DNA from: Paraburkholderia aromaticivorans
Lineage (GTDB): Bacteria; Pseudomonadota; Gammaproteobacteria; Burkholderiales; Burkholderiaceae
Length of the DNA: 64,000 bases
Reading direction: 5' to 3'
Assembly (NCBI RefSeq): GCF_012689525.1
Contig: NZ_CP051516.1
Coordinates: 2,604,001-2,668,000 of the forward strand
Shown: piece by piece, positions 26,805 to 35,115 of the stretch
How the letters are laid out: the number at the start of each line of letters is the position of its first letter
Numbering within the stretch: the stretch's first letter is position 1
Position numbers and translations under genes: made by a program
The notes under the pieces: generated by a model
The model's input: the letters and a program-made list of their open reading frames with translations, nothing else
Databases searched by the model: none
What the model was told of the DNA's origin: nothing

Positions 26805-27734
26805 ATGCCATTTGACGAGCGCATGCTGAACGGCATGGGCGTCTTGACGGCGATCGTCGATTGCGGGAGTTTTGCGGCAGCCGGCGAAATGCTCGACATG
26901 TCGCAATCCGGGGTGAGCCGTTCGGTCGCGCGGCTCGAAGCGCGTCTGGGCATCCGGCTCTTCGACCGCACCACGCGCTCGGTCACGCTGACCGACGAAG
27001 GCCGGCGCTTCTACGAACAGATCGTGCCGCTGCTGGGTGGACTCGAAGAAGCGGCGGCTTCCGCCGCGCAGGGCGCGACCGCCGTGCGCGGACGTTTGCG
27101 CGTGAACATGGATCCGTTCTTTTCGCGCCTCGTGCTCGGGCCGCGGCTGGGCGGCTTTATCGACAAGCATCCCGATTTGCAACTCGAACTGATCACCCGC
27201 GACCAGATGGGCGATCTGGTCGGCGACGGATTCGATCTCGCGATCCGTTTCGGCGACCCGCCGGTGTCGACGCTGATCGCGCGCAAACTGCTGGACACGC
27301 GGATTCTCACCGTGGCCGCGCCGTCGTATCTGAAGAAGCATGGACACCCGGTGAATCCGGCCGAGCTCGAAAGCGGCAAGCATGTCTGCATCAAGTTTCG
27401 CGATCCGCTCACGGGCTACCCGTTCAGTTGGGAATTTCATCGCGGCCGCAAGAAAATCGTGATCACGCCGCAGGGTCGTTTGACCGTGAACGACGTGGGC
27501 ACGCTACACAGTGTCTGCACGGCGGGCCAAGGCGTCGCGCAGATTCTCTCGCTCGGCGCCGAGTCGTTGATGGCGAGCGGAAAGCTCGTCGAGCTATTTC
27601 CCGATTGGGGCGACGAGGTTTATCCGCTGTATGCGCTCTATCCTTCGCGGCATCATCCGCCGGCGAAGGTCCGGGCGTTTTACGATTTCATCGTGTCGCT
27701 CACGGGCAGCGCGCCGCGCGAAACGGTGGCTTGA
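26805..27734 (+). CDS. LysR-family transcriptional regulator
   Basis: The 309-residue protein has a helix-turn-helix in VLTAIVDCGSFAAAGEMLDMSQSGVSRSVARLEARLGIRLF (about residues 13-53) and a long effector domain with FGDPPVSTLIARKLLDTRI. This is typical of the DsdC/AaeR-like branch that often controls a divergent oxidoreductase. The divergent neighbour is the SDR gene. The ligand is unknown. Confidence 0.92.
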   Translation: MPFDERMLNGMGVLTAIVDCGSFAAAGEMLDMSQSGVSRSVARLEARLGIRLFDRTTRSVTLTDEGRRFYEQIVPLLGGLEEAAASAAQGATAVRGRLRVNMDPFFSRLVLGPRLGGFIDKHPDLQLELITRDQMGDLVGDGFDLAIRFGDPPVSTLIARKLLDTRILTVAAPSYLKKHGHPVNPAELESGKHVCIKFRDPLTGYPFSWEFHRGRKKIVITPQGRLTVNDVGTLHSVCTAGQGVAQILSLGAESLMASGKLVELFPDWGDEVYPLYALYPSRHHPPAKVRAFYDFIVSLTGSAPRETVA

Positions 27735-27782
27735 GTCCGCGTTCGGCGACGTCCGCGCGTCGGCACAGCGCGCTGCGCTGCG

Positions 27783-28034
27783 TCAGGAAATCGTGTAGCG
27801 GTTCTGTGGGCCGCCGAGGTACAGGCCGCGCGCTAGCGTGAGAATCTGCTCGCGATGCTGGTCGAACGCGGCAAGCACGGCCGGTTCGTCGGAGCCCACG
27901 CTCGGGCTCAGATTCGAAATCACCGAACGGTTGACGGTGAAAGCGATTTCGCGCGCATTGTCGTAGCCCCAGAAATTCACGCAGTGATGAGAGGCGTCGT
28001 AGCTGCGGCTGGGATTCGGGAAGTTGAGGGACAT
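27783..28034 (-). CDS. DUF1488-family small protein
   Basis: The 83-residue protein starts MSLNFPNPSRSYDASHHCVNFWGYDNAREIAF and ends LYLGGPQNRYTIS. The pattern SYD-x7-V-x-FWG-D with I-F-V in the next strand matches DUF1488. ATG 28034 is supported by GGGAG seven bases upstream; the open frame to 28088 lacks that. Function of the family is unknown. It converges with the LysR gene. Confidence 0.8.
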   Translation of the reverse strand: MSLNFPNPSRSYDASHHCVNFWGYDNAREIAFTVNRSVISNLSPSVGSDEPAVLAAFDQHREQILTLARGLYLGGPQNRYTIS

Positions 28035-28273
28035 GTCGTACTCCCGCGATATAGGGTTCTCCTTCCACGTTGCGCTGAATGAGGGCACGGGTCAAGGGCT
28101 TGTTTGTAAGTGTGCGCAGCGGGATGGCCGTTGTCTGATTCGCTGTCTGGTTATTACGTGGTTGTCGAGTCCGGGTCACTCCATGACGTGCGAAAGACCT
28201 GATCACGACACGAAGTGCAAGCCCAGGTCTGCCGCTTGCTGCAGTGCTCATGTCATCCAACCAGGAGAGGATC

Positions 28274-28453
28274 ATGAGCGAAACCAAAGAAGGCGCCCAA
28301 GACAAACCGGCCGACATCGAACATCCGCAACCTGCCGCGCATAGCGACAACGAGAAGAGCAAGCTGCCCGAACGCGGCGATGAAGGACGCGATGAGTCAC
28401 CGGCAGACCGTCCGGGCAAAAAACCCGGCGAGGGCGAACCGTCGGTCGGTTGA
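28274..28453 (+). CDS. Small highly hydrophilic protein (59 residues)
   Basis: ATG 28274 follows AGGAGAGG. The product (MSETKEGAQDKPADIEHPQP ... ADRPGKKPGEGEPSVG) is almost entirely charged or Pro/Gly, with no hydrophobic core, so it is probably intrinsically disordered. A strong terminator hairpin starts about 20 bp after the stop, supporting a real monocistronic gene. No family recognised; hydrophilic stress-type proteins look like this. Confidence 0.65.
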   Translation: MSETKEGAQDKPADIEHPQPAAHSDNEKSKLPERGDEGRDESPADRPGKKPGEGEPSVG

Positions 28454-28475
28454 AAAATCAAAGGCCAGTCCAGGA

Positions 28476-28518
28476 GCGGCTTTGCTGCTTTTTTTGCAGC
28501 GAAGCCGCATAAATTTTT
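28476..28518 (+). terminator. Intrinsic terminator after the small hydrophilic protein gene
   Basis: GCGGCTTTGCTGC (28476-28488) pairs with GCAGCGAAGCCGC (28496-28508) with one G-T wobble around a T7 loop, followed by ATAAATTTTT. The 13-bp stem is among the strongest in the window. Confidence 0.82.
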
Positions 28519-28666
28519 CCCTTCTGACGGCTTTCATAAACCAAACATTTCTTCCTGATTTTTACCGATTATTTTTTCTGCGTGATGGACTATTTTTCTG
28601 CTTGCAGCGACGTGTGCGCCAAGCGGACCGGCTGCCGCCCCTCAACAGATAACAAAGGCGACGCTC

Positions 28667-29749
28667 ATGTCCATCTCCTCGACTCTCACTCACCGCCCCA
28701 GAGTCTCCATCTGTTTGCCGACCTGCGATCGTCCTGAGCTGATCGCAACGTGCATCGACTCGTGCCTCGCGCAGAGCTACGATGATCTGGAGATCGTGAT
28801 CGGCGACGACTCGAAAGACACGCACACCGAGCAGTTGGTCGCGGCCCGTTACGCGCACGAACCGCGCGTGCGCTATGTGAAAAATCAGCCGCCGCTCGGC
28901 CAGGCGCGCAACGTCGCGAGCCTGTTCGGGCGCGCAAGCGGCGACAAGATCCTGCTGATCCACGACGACGACCTGCTCACCACGGACAGCGTCGAAAAGC
29001 TCGTGTCGCTATGGACGCTTCACCCGCAACTTGACGTGGCATTCGGCGACCAGTACGAAGCCGATCACCGCGGCGCCATCGACTTCGAGGCGAGCGCGAA
29101 CCTGAACGCCGCATTTCGGCGTACGAAGGATGCCGAAGGCCTGCAGTCGCTGCCGGGCCGAACCGGTCTGATCCAGATGTTTCCGAATAACGGCTGGATG
29201 GCCAACGCCAAACTCGTGAAGCGGATCGGCTACCAGGAAGGGTACGGCGTGTGCTGCGACTTCGTGTTCGGCACCGAGCTCTGTCTCGCCGCGCGCGAGG
29301 TGTTCTATCTGCACGACTATGTCTCGGTGTATCGAAAGACGGCAAGCTCGATCTCGCATAGCACGCGCGGCACAGCGGTCGCGGCAACGGTCAGCGCGTA
29401 CGCGTTCGTCAAGGCGTTGAAGCTGCCGGCGCAGCTGGAGCCGTCGCGCAAGCTGGCGTTGCGCCGTCTCGCGCCGATCGTGGTGTCGGTTCACGCCAGA
29501 AATCGTCGGGCGCTCGCCGGGTTCAAGGTCGCCTTCACGCATCTGTTCGCGTACAACTACGGCTTGAGCACACGGCTTTACTATCATCTTCTGATGCTTG
29601 CGCGTGGCGCGCTGAGCGTGCCTCGGCAGGCCGTCGCGGCGGGCGCGGTTGCCGCGGTGGCGGCCGCGCCCGTTGTTGCCGCGGATCCGGCCGCCGTAGT
29701 GAAGGAACTCGTCTCCGAAATGGTAAGCGATCGTTCGGAACCGGTCTGA
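28667..29749 (+). CDS. Family 2 glycosyltransferase with Ala/Val-rich tail
   Basis: The 360-residue protein starts RVSICLPTCDRPELIATCIDSCLAQSYDDLEIVIGDDSKD, the GT2 nucleotide-binding fold. The metal-binding ILLIHDDDLLTTDSVEKL lies near residue 105, and the acceptor region contains PNNGWMANAKLVKRIGY. The last ~40 residues are unusual: AAGAVAAVAAAPVVAADPAAVV then a charged end. ATG 28667 is used, but no strong ribosome site is seen. The gene stands alone, not in a polysaccharide cluster, so the acceptor is unknown. Confidence 0.88.
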   Translation: MSISSTLTHRPRVSICLPTCDRPELIATCIDSCLAQSYDDLEIVIGDDSKDTHTEQLVAARYAHEPRVRYVKNQPPLGQARNVASLFGRASGDKILLIHDDDLLTTDSVEKLVSLWTLHPQLDVAFGDQYEADHRGAIDFEASANLNAAFRRTKDAEGLQSLPGRTGLIQMFPNNGWMANAKLVKRIGYQEGYGVCCDFVFGTELCLAAREVFYLHDYVSVYRKTASSISHSTRGTAVAATVSAYAFVKALKLPAQLEPSRKLALRRLAPIVVSVHARNRRALAGFKVAFTHLFAYNYGLSTRLYYHLLMLARGALSVPRQAVAAGAVAAVAAAPVVAADPAAVVKELVSEMVSDRSEPV

Positions 29750-29907
29750 TGCGGCGACGTCGGCGCTGAACGCCGGCAAGCCCCCGTGCAATAAGCGTGT
29801 TTTGTGCTAAGCATCCTCTGCTAAGCAAACGCGGATTTGTTGCTTGGTCCGGCGTGGCGCACTGATTACGATAAACGCGAACCTTCACCAGCCCTGAGGT
29901 AACTCGC

Positions 29908-30129
29908 ATGTCTGACAGTGCCTGTTTCAAGCCGCGTGTGATCGAACCAGTCGTCGTCAACCAGCCTGAAGGATTGGGCCTCGCAGTGGAGTTGTGGCTC
30001 GCGCAACCCGTCGACGGAATCGCGGGGCGAGCGCTGCAGATTCATCTACGCAGCGACGCAAAAATGGCGCAGGCCGAGACGCTGCGCGATCTGTTGCATG
30101 CGTTGGGCACGGAGATCGTCGTGGCGTGA
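29908..30129 (+). CDS. Small hypothetical protein (73 residues)
   Basis: ATG 29908 is preceded by a GAGG ribosome site (GAGGTAACTCGC). The product (MSDSACFKPRVIEPVVVNQP ... LRDLLHALGTEIVVA) is soluble, mixed alpha/beta, with no signal or membrane segment. No family recognised. An imperfect terminator hairpin follows at 30187. Coding is supported by the ribosome site and the downstream terminator only. Confidence 0.6.
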   Translation: MSDSACFKPRVIEPVVVNQPEGLGLAVELWLAQPVDGIAGRALQIHLRSDAKMAQAETLRDLLHALGTEIVVA

Positions 30130-30186
30130 GCATGCACCCTGCCGTTGATGCACAGTCGGTTTTTTGCATCGCTGCTGAGGCGCATA

Positions 30187-30223
30187 AAAAACGACGGCCG
30201 GGATTGCCCCGGACCGCCGTTTT
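30187..30223. terminator. Bidirectional terminator between convergent genes
   Basis: AAAACG-A-CGG-CCGGG pairs with CCCGG-A-CCG-C-CGTTTT (one mismatch, one bulge), flanked by A and T tracts. It separates the small plus-strand gene from the end of the minus-strand kgtP-like gene. Confidence 0.7.
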
Positions 30224-30265
30224 CAAGCATCACCTGAGTGCGCTTCTCGAACGAGCCTCAAAGAC

Positions 30266-31570
30266 TCAAGGCTCGAGACGCAAATACCCTTCTTTCGACG
30301 GATCGCGCATCCGCAGCGAAACGATGCCGGCGATCGCGCACAGCGCGGTGACATACCAAAAGAAAATCGACTCGTTGCCGACCGACTTCAGCCACAGCGC
30401 CACATACTCCGCCGAACCGCCGAAGATCGCATTCGCCACTGCGTACGAAAGCCCGACGCCGAGCGCACGCACTTCCGGCGGGAACATTTCCGCCTTGATC
30501 AAGCCGCTGATCGACGTATAGAAACTGACGATCGCAAGCGCCACCACCACCAGACCGAAGGCCGCATACGGGCTCGTCACGTCTTTCAGCGCGTGCAGCA
30601 ACGGCACGGTGCCGATGGTCGAGAAGAAGCCGAAGAACAGCATGGAACGGCGGCGGCCGATGCGGTCCGACAGCGCGCCGAACGCCGGCTGCATCACCAT
30701 GTAAACGAAGAGCGCCGCGGTCATGACGTTGCTGGCCGTCTTCGCATGCATGCCAGCCGTGTTGACCAGGTACTTCTGCATGTAGGTGGTGAACGTGTAG
30801 AAAATCAGCGAGCCGCCGGCCGTGAAACCGAGCACCGTCATGAACGCGCCTTTGTGCAGCCACAGACCGCGCAGCGTGCCGGCTTCCTTGCGCTGACGCG
30901 TTTCGGCGGTGGTGGTTTCGTCGAGCGATTTACGCAGATACAGCGCGACCAATGCCGCGACCGCGCCGATTGCGAACGGCACGCGCCAGCCCCAAGCCTT
31001 CAGCTCGTCGGTGGAAAGCGTTTGTTGCAGCACCACCAGCACCAGCAGCGCGCACAACTGCCCGCCGATCAGCGTGACGTACTGGAACGACGCGAAGAAA
31101 CCGCGCCGGCCCTTGAGCGCGACTTCACTCATATAGGTCGCGCTGGTGCCGTACTCGCCGCCCACCGACAAGCCCTGGAACAGCCGCGCGACCAGCAGCA
31201 GCGCCGGCGCCAGCGCGCCGATCTGCGCGTAGGTAGGCAGCACGGCGATCACGAGCGAGCCGCCGCACATCATGAACACCGACACCATCATGGCCGTGCG
31301 GCGGCCGTGCTTGTCGGCGAGGCGGCCGAAGAACCAGCCGCCGATCGGACGCATCAGGAAGCCGGCGGCGAAAACGCCCGCCGTGTTGAGCAACTGCGTG
31401 GTGGTGTTGCCGCTCGGGAAGAACGCCGGCGCGAAGTACAGCGCGCAGAACGAATACACGTAAAAGTCGAACCACTCGACGAGATTGCCCGATGAAGCGC
31501 CAACGATGGCGAAGATGCGGCGCCGTGTGTCGTGAGCCGAGGCCACGGTTTGATCGGTTAGGTCGGTCAT
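30266..31570 (-). CDS. kgtP: MFS metabolite:H+ symporter, alpha-ketoglutarate permease-like
   Basis: The 434-residue, 12-helix protein of the MHS branch has [25 protein letters not shown] at residues 28-52, the signature of this branch. It also has [23 protein letters not shown] (motif A) near residue 80 and [20 protein letters not shown] near 140, all matching KgtP. It imports 2-oxoglutarate or related dicarboxylates with protons. No two-component or LysR regulator is adjacent. The exact substrate is inferred from overall similarity to KgtP. Confidence 0.88.
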   Translation of the reverse strand: MTDLTDQTVASAHDTRRRIFAIVGASSGNLVEWFDFYVYSFCALYFAPAFFPSGNTTTQLLNTAGVFAAGFLMRPIGGWFFGRLADKHGRRTAMMVSVFMMCGGSLVIAVLPTYAQIGALAPALLLVARLFQGLSVGGEYGTSATYMSEVALKGRRGFFASFQYVTLIGGQLCALLVLVVLQQTLSTDELKAWGWRVPFAIGAVAALVALYLRKSLDETTTAETRQRKEAGTLRGLWLHKGAFMTVLGFTAGGSLIFYTFTTYMQKYLVNTAGMHAKTASNVMTAALFVYMVMQPAFGALSDRIGRRRSMLFFGFFSTIGTVPLLHALKDVTSPYAAFGLVVVALAIVSFYTSISGLIKAEMFPPEVRALGVGLSYAVANAIFGGSAEYVALWLKSVGNESIFFWYVTALCAIAGIVSLRMRDPSKEGYLRLEP

Positions 31571-31766
31571 GCTGTTGTCTTTTTCCTTTTCTTTAAACGG
31601 AGGTCGCGGGCGTGGCGCACGCTCTTAGATCGCGCGCACGGGAACATTTATCCCGTACACGCTAATTTTACAGAATCGCAAGGATGAGTTGGAGCTTTGT
31701 TCGAGCGGTGAAGGGCGACGTTGTCTCGGGGCGGCGCTTGTGTCTTAATTTGCTGCTTCGCACATA

Positions 31767-31802
31767 AGAAAAAAGCCAGCTCGAACGGAAGCTGGCTTTT
31801 GT
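31767..31802 (-). terminator. Terminator of the yeaH-spoVR operon
   Basis: AAAAGCCAGC and GCTGGCTTTT (31771-31780, 31791-31800) form a 10-bp stem. Read on the minus strand it is followed by TTTTTTC. It is 44 bp past the spoVR stop. Confidence 0.85.
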
Positions 31803-31843
31803 TTATCGCACCGAACGTGGCGCGTCGTGTTGCAATCCGCCGG

Positions 31844-33571
31844 TCACACCTTAACCGCCGGCGGCACATAGCGGCACTCGTAACGCTTGCGGACCGTGCC
31901 ATTCTCATCGACGCTTTCCAGATAAACATCGAACTGCCACAGCCGCGCCATGTGCTTGAGCACTTCGGCGCTATCGCCCGACAGATGCCGGTTGTCGCTC
32001 ATGAAGTGCCGCAGCGTCAAACTCCGGTCGCCACGCGTATTCACCGCCCACACCTGAATATTCGGCTCGCGGTGATGCATGTCGTACTGCCGCGACAACG
32101 CCTGACGCACGTACTGATAGCCGCTGTCGTCATGAATCGCCGAGACTTCTAGCGCATCGCGCATGTCGTCGTCGAGCACCGAGAAGAGGCGCATTTCGCG
32201 GATCAGATGCGGCGACAGATACTGCGCGACGAAGCTCTCGTCCTTGAAGTTGCGCATCGCGTAGTGCATGGCCGGGAGCCACGGACTGCCCGCCAGTTCC
32301 GGGAACCACTTGCGGTCTTCTTCCGTCGGCGCCTCGCAGATCCGGCGAATGTCGCTCATCATCGAAAAACCCAGCGCGTACGGATTGATACCGCTGTAGT
32401 ACGGCTTCGTGACCGGCGGCTGGTAGACCACGTTGCTGTGCGAATGGAGAAACTCCATCATGAAGCCGTCTTCCAGCTTGCCCTGGTTGTACATGGTGTT
32501 GAGCAAGGTGTAGTGCCAGAACGTCGCCCAGCCCTCGTTCATCACCTGGGTCTGCCGTTGCGGATAAAAATACTGGCCGACCTTGCGCACGATGCGGATC
32601 ACTTCCCGCTCCCACGGCTCCAGCAGCGGCGCATTTTTCTCCGCGAAATACAGCAGGTTTTCCTGCGGCTCCGGCGGATAGCGCTCCTCGACCTCCTCCG
32701 GCAACGGCGTATGGCGAGTCGGCAAGGTACGCCACAGTTCGTTCACTTGCGACTGCAGATAGGCCTCGCGTTCACGGCGCGCCGCAAACTCCTTCTGGAG
32801 CGACAGCTTCTGCGGACGCTTGTAACGGTCCACGCCATAGTTCATCAACGCGTGGCACGAGTCGAGCAGTTCCTCGACACGGTCGAGCCCGAAACGCTCC
32901 TCGCACTCCGCGATGTAATTCTTCGCGTAGACGAGGTAGTCGATGATCGCGTGCGCATCCGTCCACAGCCGGAACAGATAGTTGCCCTTGAAGAACGAGT
33001 TGTGCCCATAAGCCGCATGGGCGATGACGAGCGCCTGCATCGTCATCGTGTTCTCTTCCATCAGATACGCGATGCAGGGGTTCGAATTGATGACGATCTC
33101 GTACGCCAGCCCCATCTGCCCGCGACGGTAGCTTTTTTCGGTGGAGAGAAAGTGTTTGCCGAACGACCAGTGACGGTAGTTCACCGGCATACCGACGGAC
33201 GCGTACGCATCCATCATCTGTTCGGCGCTGATGAGTTCGAGCTGGATCGGATACACGTCGAGTTCATATTGCTCTGCAACACGGGCAATATGCGAGTCGT
33301 ACTCTTCGATCAATTCGAAGGTCCAGTCGGACGGGCACGGCAGAGGCCGTCTATCGGCTACGTTCATACGGACTTCCCTTTGCCCCTCAGTGGGCGTTCC
33401 GGTGTGTCCCCGTGCTGCAGCGGTGTCGACTGCTCCGGCGGCGGCTCCGGTATCGTCCGCCCTCGCCTCGGCATGCCCCGACTGTTGCTGCTGCGGCACG
33501 CCTTTTCCGCGCTCCGGCGCGCCGTTCTCTGGCTCGCCGCGCACTTCGTTGTGCAGGTGCTTGTTCGTCAT
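31844..33571 (-). CDS. SpoVR-family protein (YcgB-like)
   Basis: The protein belongs to the SpoVR family, found with PrkA/YeaG and YeaH in many proteobacteria and linked to nutrient stress. Conserved stretches include DVYPIQLELISAEQMMDAYAS, HAAYGHNSFFKGNYLF, NEGWATFWHYTLLN and SGINPYALGFSM. The start is ambiguous. ATG 33571 overlaps the yeaH stop by four bases (ATGA) and gives 575 residues with a 68-residue Gln/Ala/Gly-rich extension. ATG 33367 (MNVADRRPLP) has a good AAGGGAAG ribosome site and gives the normal ~507 residues. The biochemical activity of the family is not established. Confidence 0.93.
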   Translation of the reverse strand: MTNKHLHNEVRGEPENGAPERGKGVPQQQQSGHAEARADDTGAAAGAVDTAAARGHTGTPTEGQREVRMNVADRRPLPCPSDWTFELIEEYDSHIARVAEQYELDVYPIQLELISAEQMMDAYASVGMPVNYRHWSFGKHFLSTEKSYRRGQMGLAYEIVINSNPCIAYLMEENTMTMQALVIAHAAYGHNSFFKGNYLFRLWTDAHAIIDYLVYAKNYIAECEERFGLDRVEELLDSCHALMNYGVDRYKRPQKLSLQKEFAARREREAYLQSQVNELWRTLPTRHTPLPEEVEERYPPEPQENLLYFAEKNAPLLEPWEREVIRIVRKVGQYFYPQRQTQVMNEGWATFWHYTLLNTMYNQGKLEDGFMMEFLHSHSNVVYQPPVTKPYYSGINPYALGFSMMSDIRRICEAPTEEDRKWFPELAGSPWLPAMHYAMRNFKDESFVAQYLSPHLIREMRLFSVLDDDMRDALEVSAIHDDSGYQYVRQALSRQYDMHHREPNIQVWAVNTRGDRSLTLRHFMSDNRHLSGDSAEVLKHMARLWQFDVYLESVDENGTVRKRYECRYVPPAVKV

Positions 33572-34839
33572 GAATTAGCCGCCTGCTTTTCGAACAACTC
33601 GCGAAACACCGGATAAATGTCAGCCGCGGTTTCGACCTTCTTCATCGCCATGTGCGGCTGGCTCAAGGCCAACTGCGCATATTCCAGCCACAGATTCTGT
33701 TCTTCCGGCGTCACCTGAATATACGCAAAATAGCGCACCTTCTCCAGGATGTCATCCGAGAGTATCTTGCGGCACTTCGGCGAGTCGTCGGTCCAGTTGT
33801 CGCCGTCTGACGCCTGAGCGCCGTAAATATTCCATTCAGTCGGCGAATAGCGCTCGTCCATCACCTTCTGCATCAGCTCCAGCGCGCTCGACACCACCGT
33901 GCCGCCGCTCTCGGTCGAATGGAAGAACGTGTCTTCGTCGACCTCTTCGGCGCGCGTGTGGTGGCGGATGAACACCACTTCGATCTTCTCGTAGTTACGC
34001 TTGAGGAACAGATATAGCAGGATGAAGAAGCGCTTGGCGAGGTCCTTGCGCTGCTCGTCCATGGAACCGGACACATCCATCAGACAGAACATGACTGCCT
34101 GGCTGGAAGGCGTGGGCTGCTTCACGCGATTCACATAGCGCAGATCAAACGGATCGATGAACGGAATCCGCCAGATGCGGCCGCGCAAATGGTGAATCTC
34201 CTCTTCGAGCAGTTTGATGTCGTCGCGACGATCGTCGGGATCGGCTTTCATCGTCTCCAGTTGCCGCTCCATCTCGTGCAACTGGTTGACGAGCGGCGCA
34301 CCGAGCGCGATGCGGCGGCCGAGTGCGCTGCGCAGCGAACGGACCACGTCGATGTTGTTCGGCGTGCCTTCGGCAGCCCAGCCCGCGCGGATGCTTTTCC
34401 ACGTCGGGACGGCAAGCAGATGGGTTTTGACGAGACGTGGCAGTTCGAGATCGTCGAAGAAATACTGCATGAATTCTTCGCGGCTCAGTTCGAACACGAA
34501 GTCGTCCTGACCGTCGCCTTCATTGCTGGCCTGGTTGCCCCCGCCTCCGCCGCCGCCCCCTTGCGGGCGCTGGATCTTGTCGCCGCGGATGTAGTCGGAA
34601 TTGCCCGGATGCACCATTTCCCGCTTGCCGCCGGGGCCATGCCGGAACGACGGTTCCGCAATGTCCTTGCGCGGGATGGTGATGCTCTGGGTGTTCTGAA
34701 TGTCCTTGATGCTGCGGTCGCGCACGGCTTCCGAAACGGCGCGACGAATATAGTTCTTAACGCGACGCAAAAAACGTTCGCGATTCGCAATGCTTTTGTT
34801 CTTGCCTGCTAACCTGCGGTCGATGATTTGATGAAGCAC
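33568..34839 (-). CDS. yeaH: YeaH/YhbH-family protein (DUF444, VWA-like)
   Basis: The 423-residue protein starts with GTG 34839 after GGGAGA. It contains a polyglycine run of eight residues near position 95, and a von Willebrand A-like domain in the C-terminal half with the MIDAS motif MFCLMDVSGSMDEQRKDLAKRF. YeaH works with the PrkA/YeaG kinase in stress adaptation in enterobacteria; its molecular role is unknown. It is the middle gene of the prkA-yeaH-spoVR set, coupled to spoVR by ATGA but separated from prkA by 276 bp of hairpin-rich DNA. Confidence 0.94.
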   Translation of the reverse strand: MLHQIIDRRLAGKNKSIANRERFLRRVKNYIRRAVSEAVRDRSIKDIQNTQSITIPRKDIAEPSFRHGPGGKREMVHPGNSDYIRGDKIQRPQGGGGGGGGNQASNEGDGQDDFVFELSREEFMQYFFDDLELPRLVKTHLLAVPTWKSIRAGWAAEGTPNNIDVVRSLRSALGRRIALGAPLVNQLHEMERQLETMKADPDDRRDDIKLLEEEIHHLRGRIWRIPFIDPFDLRYVNRVKQPTPSSQAVMFCLMDVSGSMDEQRKDLAKRFFILLYLFLKRNYEKIEVVFIRHHTRAEEVDEDTFFHSTESGGTVVSSALELMQKVMDERYSPTEWNIYGAQASDGDNWTDDSPKCRKILSDDILEKVRYFAYIQVTPEEQNLWLEYAQLALSQPHMAMKKVETAADIYPVFRELFEKQAANS

Positions 34840-34856
34840 GCCCGGTCTCCCGTATC

Positions 34857-34890
34857 GATCGGAGTTAGCGCTTTAGCGCTTACTCCGATC
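34857..34890. repeat. REP-like hairpin 1 between prkA and yeaH
   Basis: GATCGGAGT (34857-34865) and ACTCCGATC (34882-34890) are perfect 9-bp arms around TAGCGCT/TTAGCGCTT, which itself contains two AGCGCT palindromes. It shares the core GAGTTAGC...CTTACTC with the next hairpin. Confidence 0.85.
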
Positions 34891-34907
34891 CTATGCAGTC
34901 GCATGTC

Positions 34908-34941
34908 GACCCGAGTTAGCACTTCAGCACTTACTCGGGTC
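34908..34941. repeat. REP-like hairpin 2 between prkA and yeaH
   Basis: GACCCGAGT (34908-34916) and ACTCGGGTC (34933-34941) are perfect 9-bp arms. The loop (TAGCACTTCAGCACTT) is a diverged copy of that in the hairpin 51 bp away. A third, partial copy (GAAGCACTTTAGCGC) lies at about 34966-34980. Compensatory arm changes indicate selection for pairing. Confidence 0.85.
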
Positions 34942-35075
34942 CCATGCAGAGCACGTCGATCGGATGAAGCACTTTAGCGCCTCTTCCTCCCACGCACTGC
35001 ACTGCTATTTCCGGTGCGCGAGACGCACGCTGCCTAAAGCAACGCTATGTCCATGCAGCTTGCGCCTCGCAGGGT

Positions 35076-35100
35076 GCCCGCGCGGTCGGACCGCGCGGGC
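35076..35100 (-). terminator. GC-rich hairpin just after prkA
   Basis: GCCCGCGCGG and CCGCGCGGGC, a perfect 10-bp stem with a 5-base loop, begin 15 bp after the prkA stop. There is no T tract, so it may stabilise or process the mRNA or cause partial termination. Confidence 0.5.
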
Positions 35101-35115
35101 GGCACGCAATGCGCA

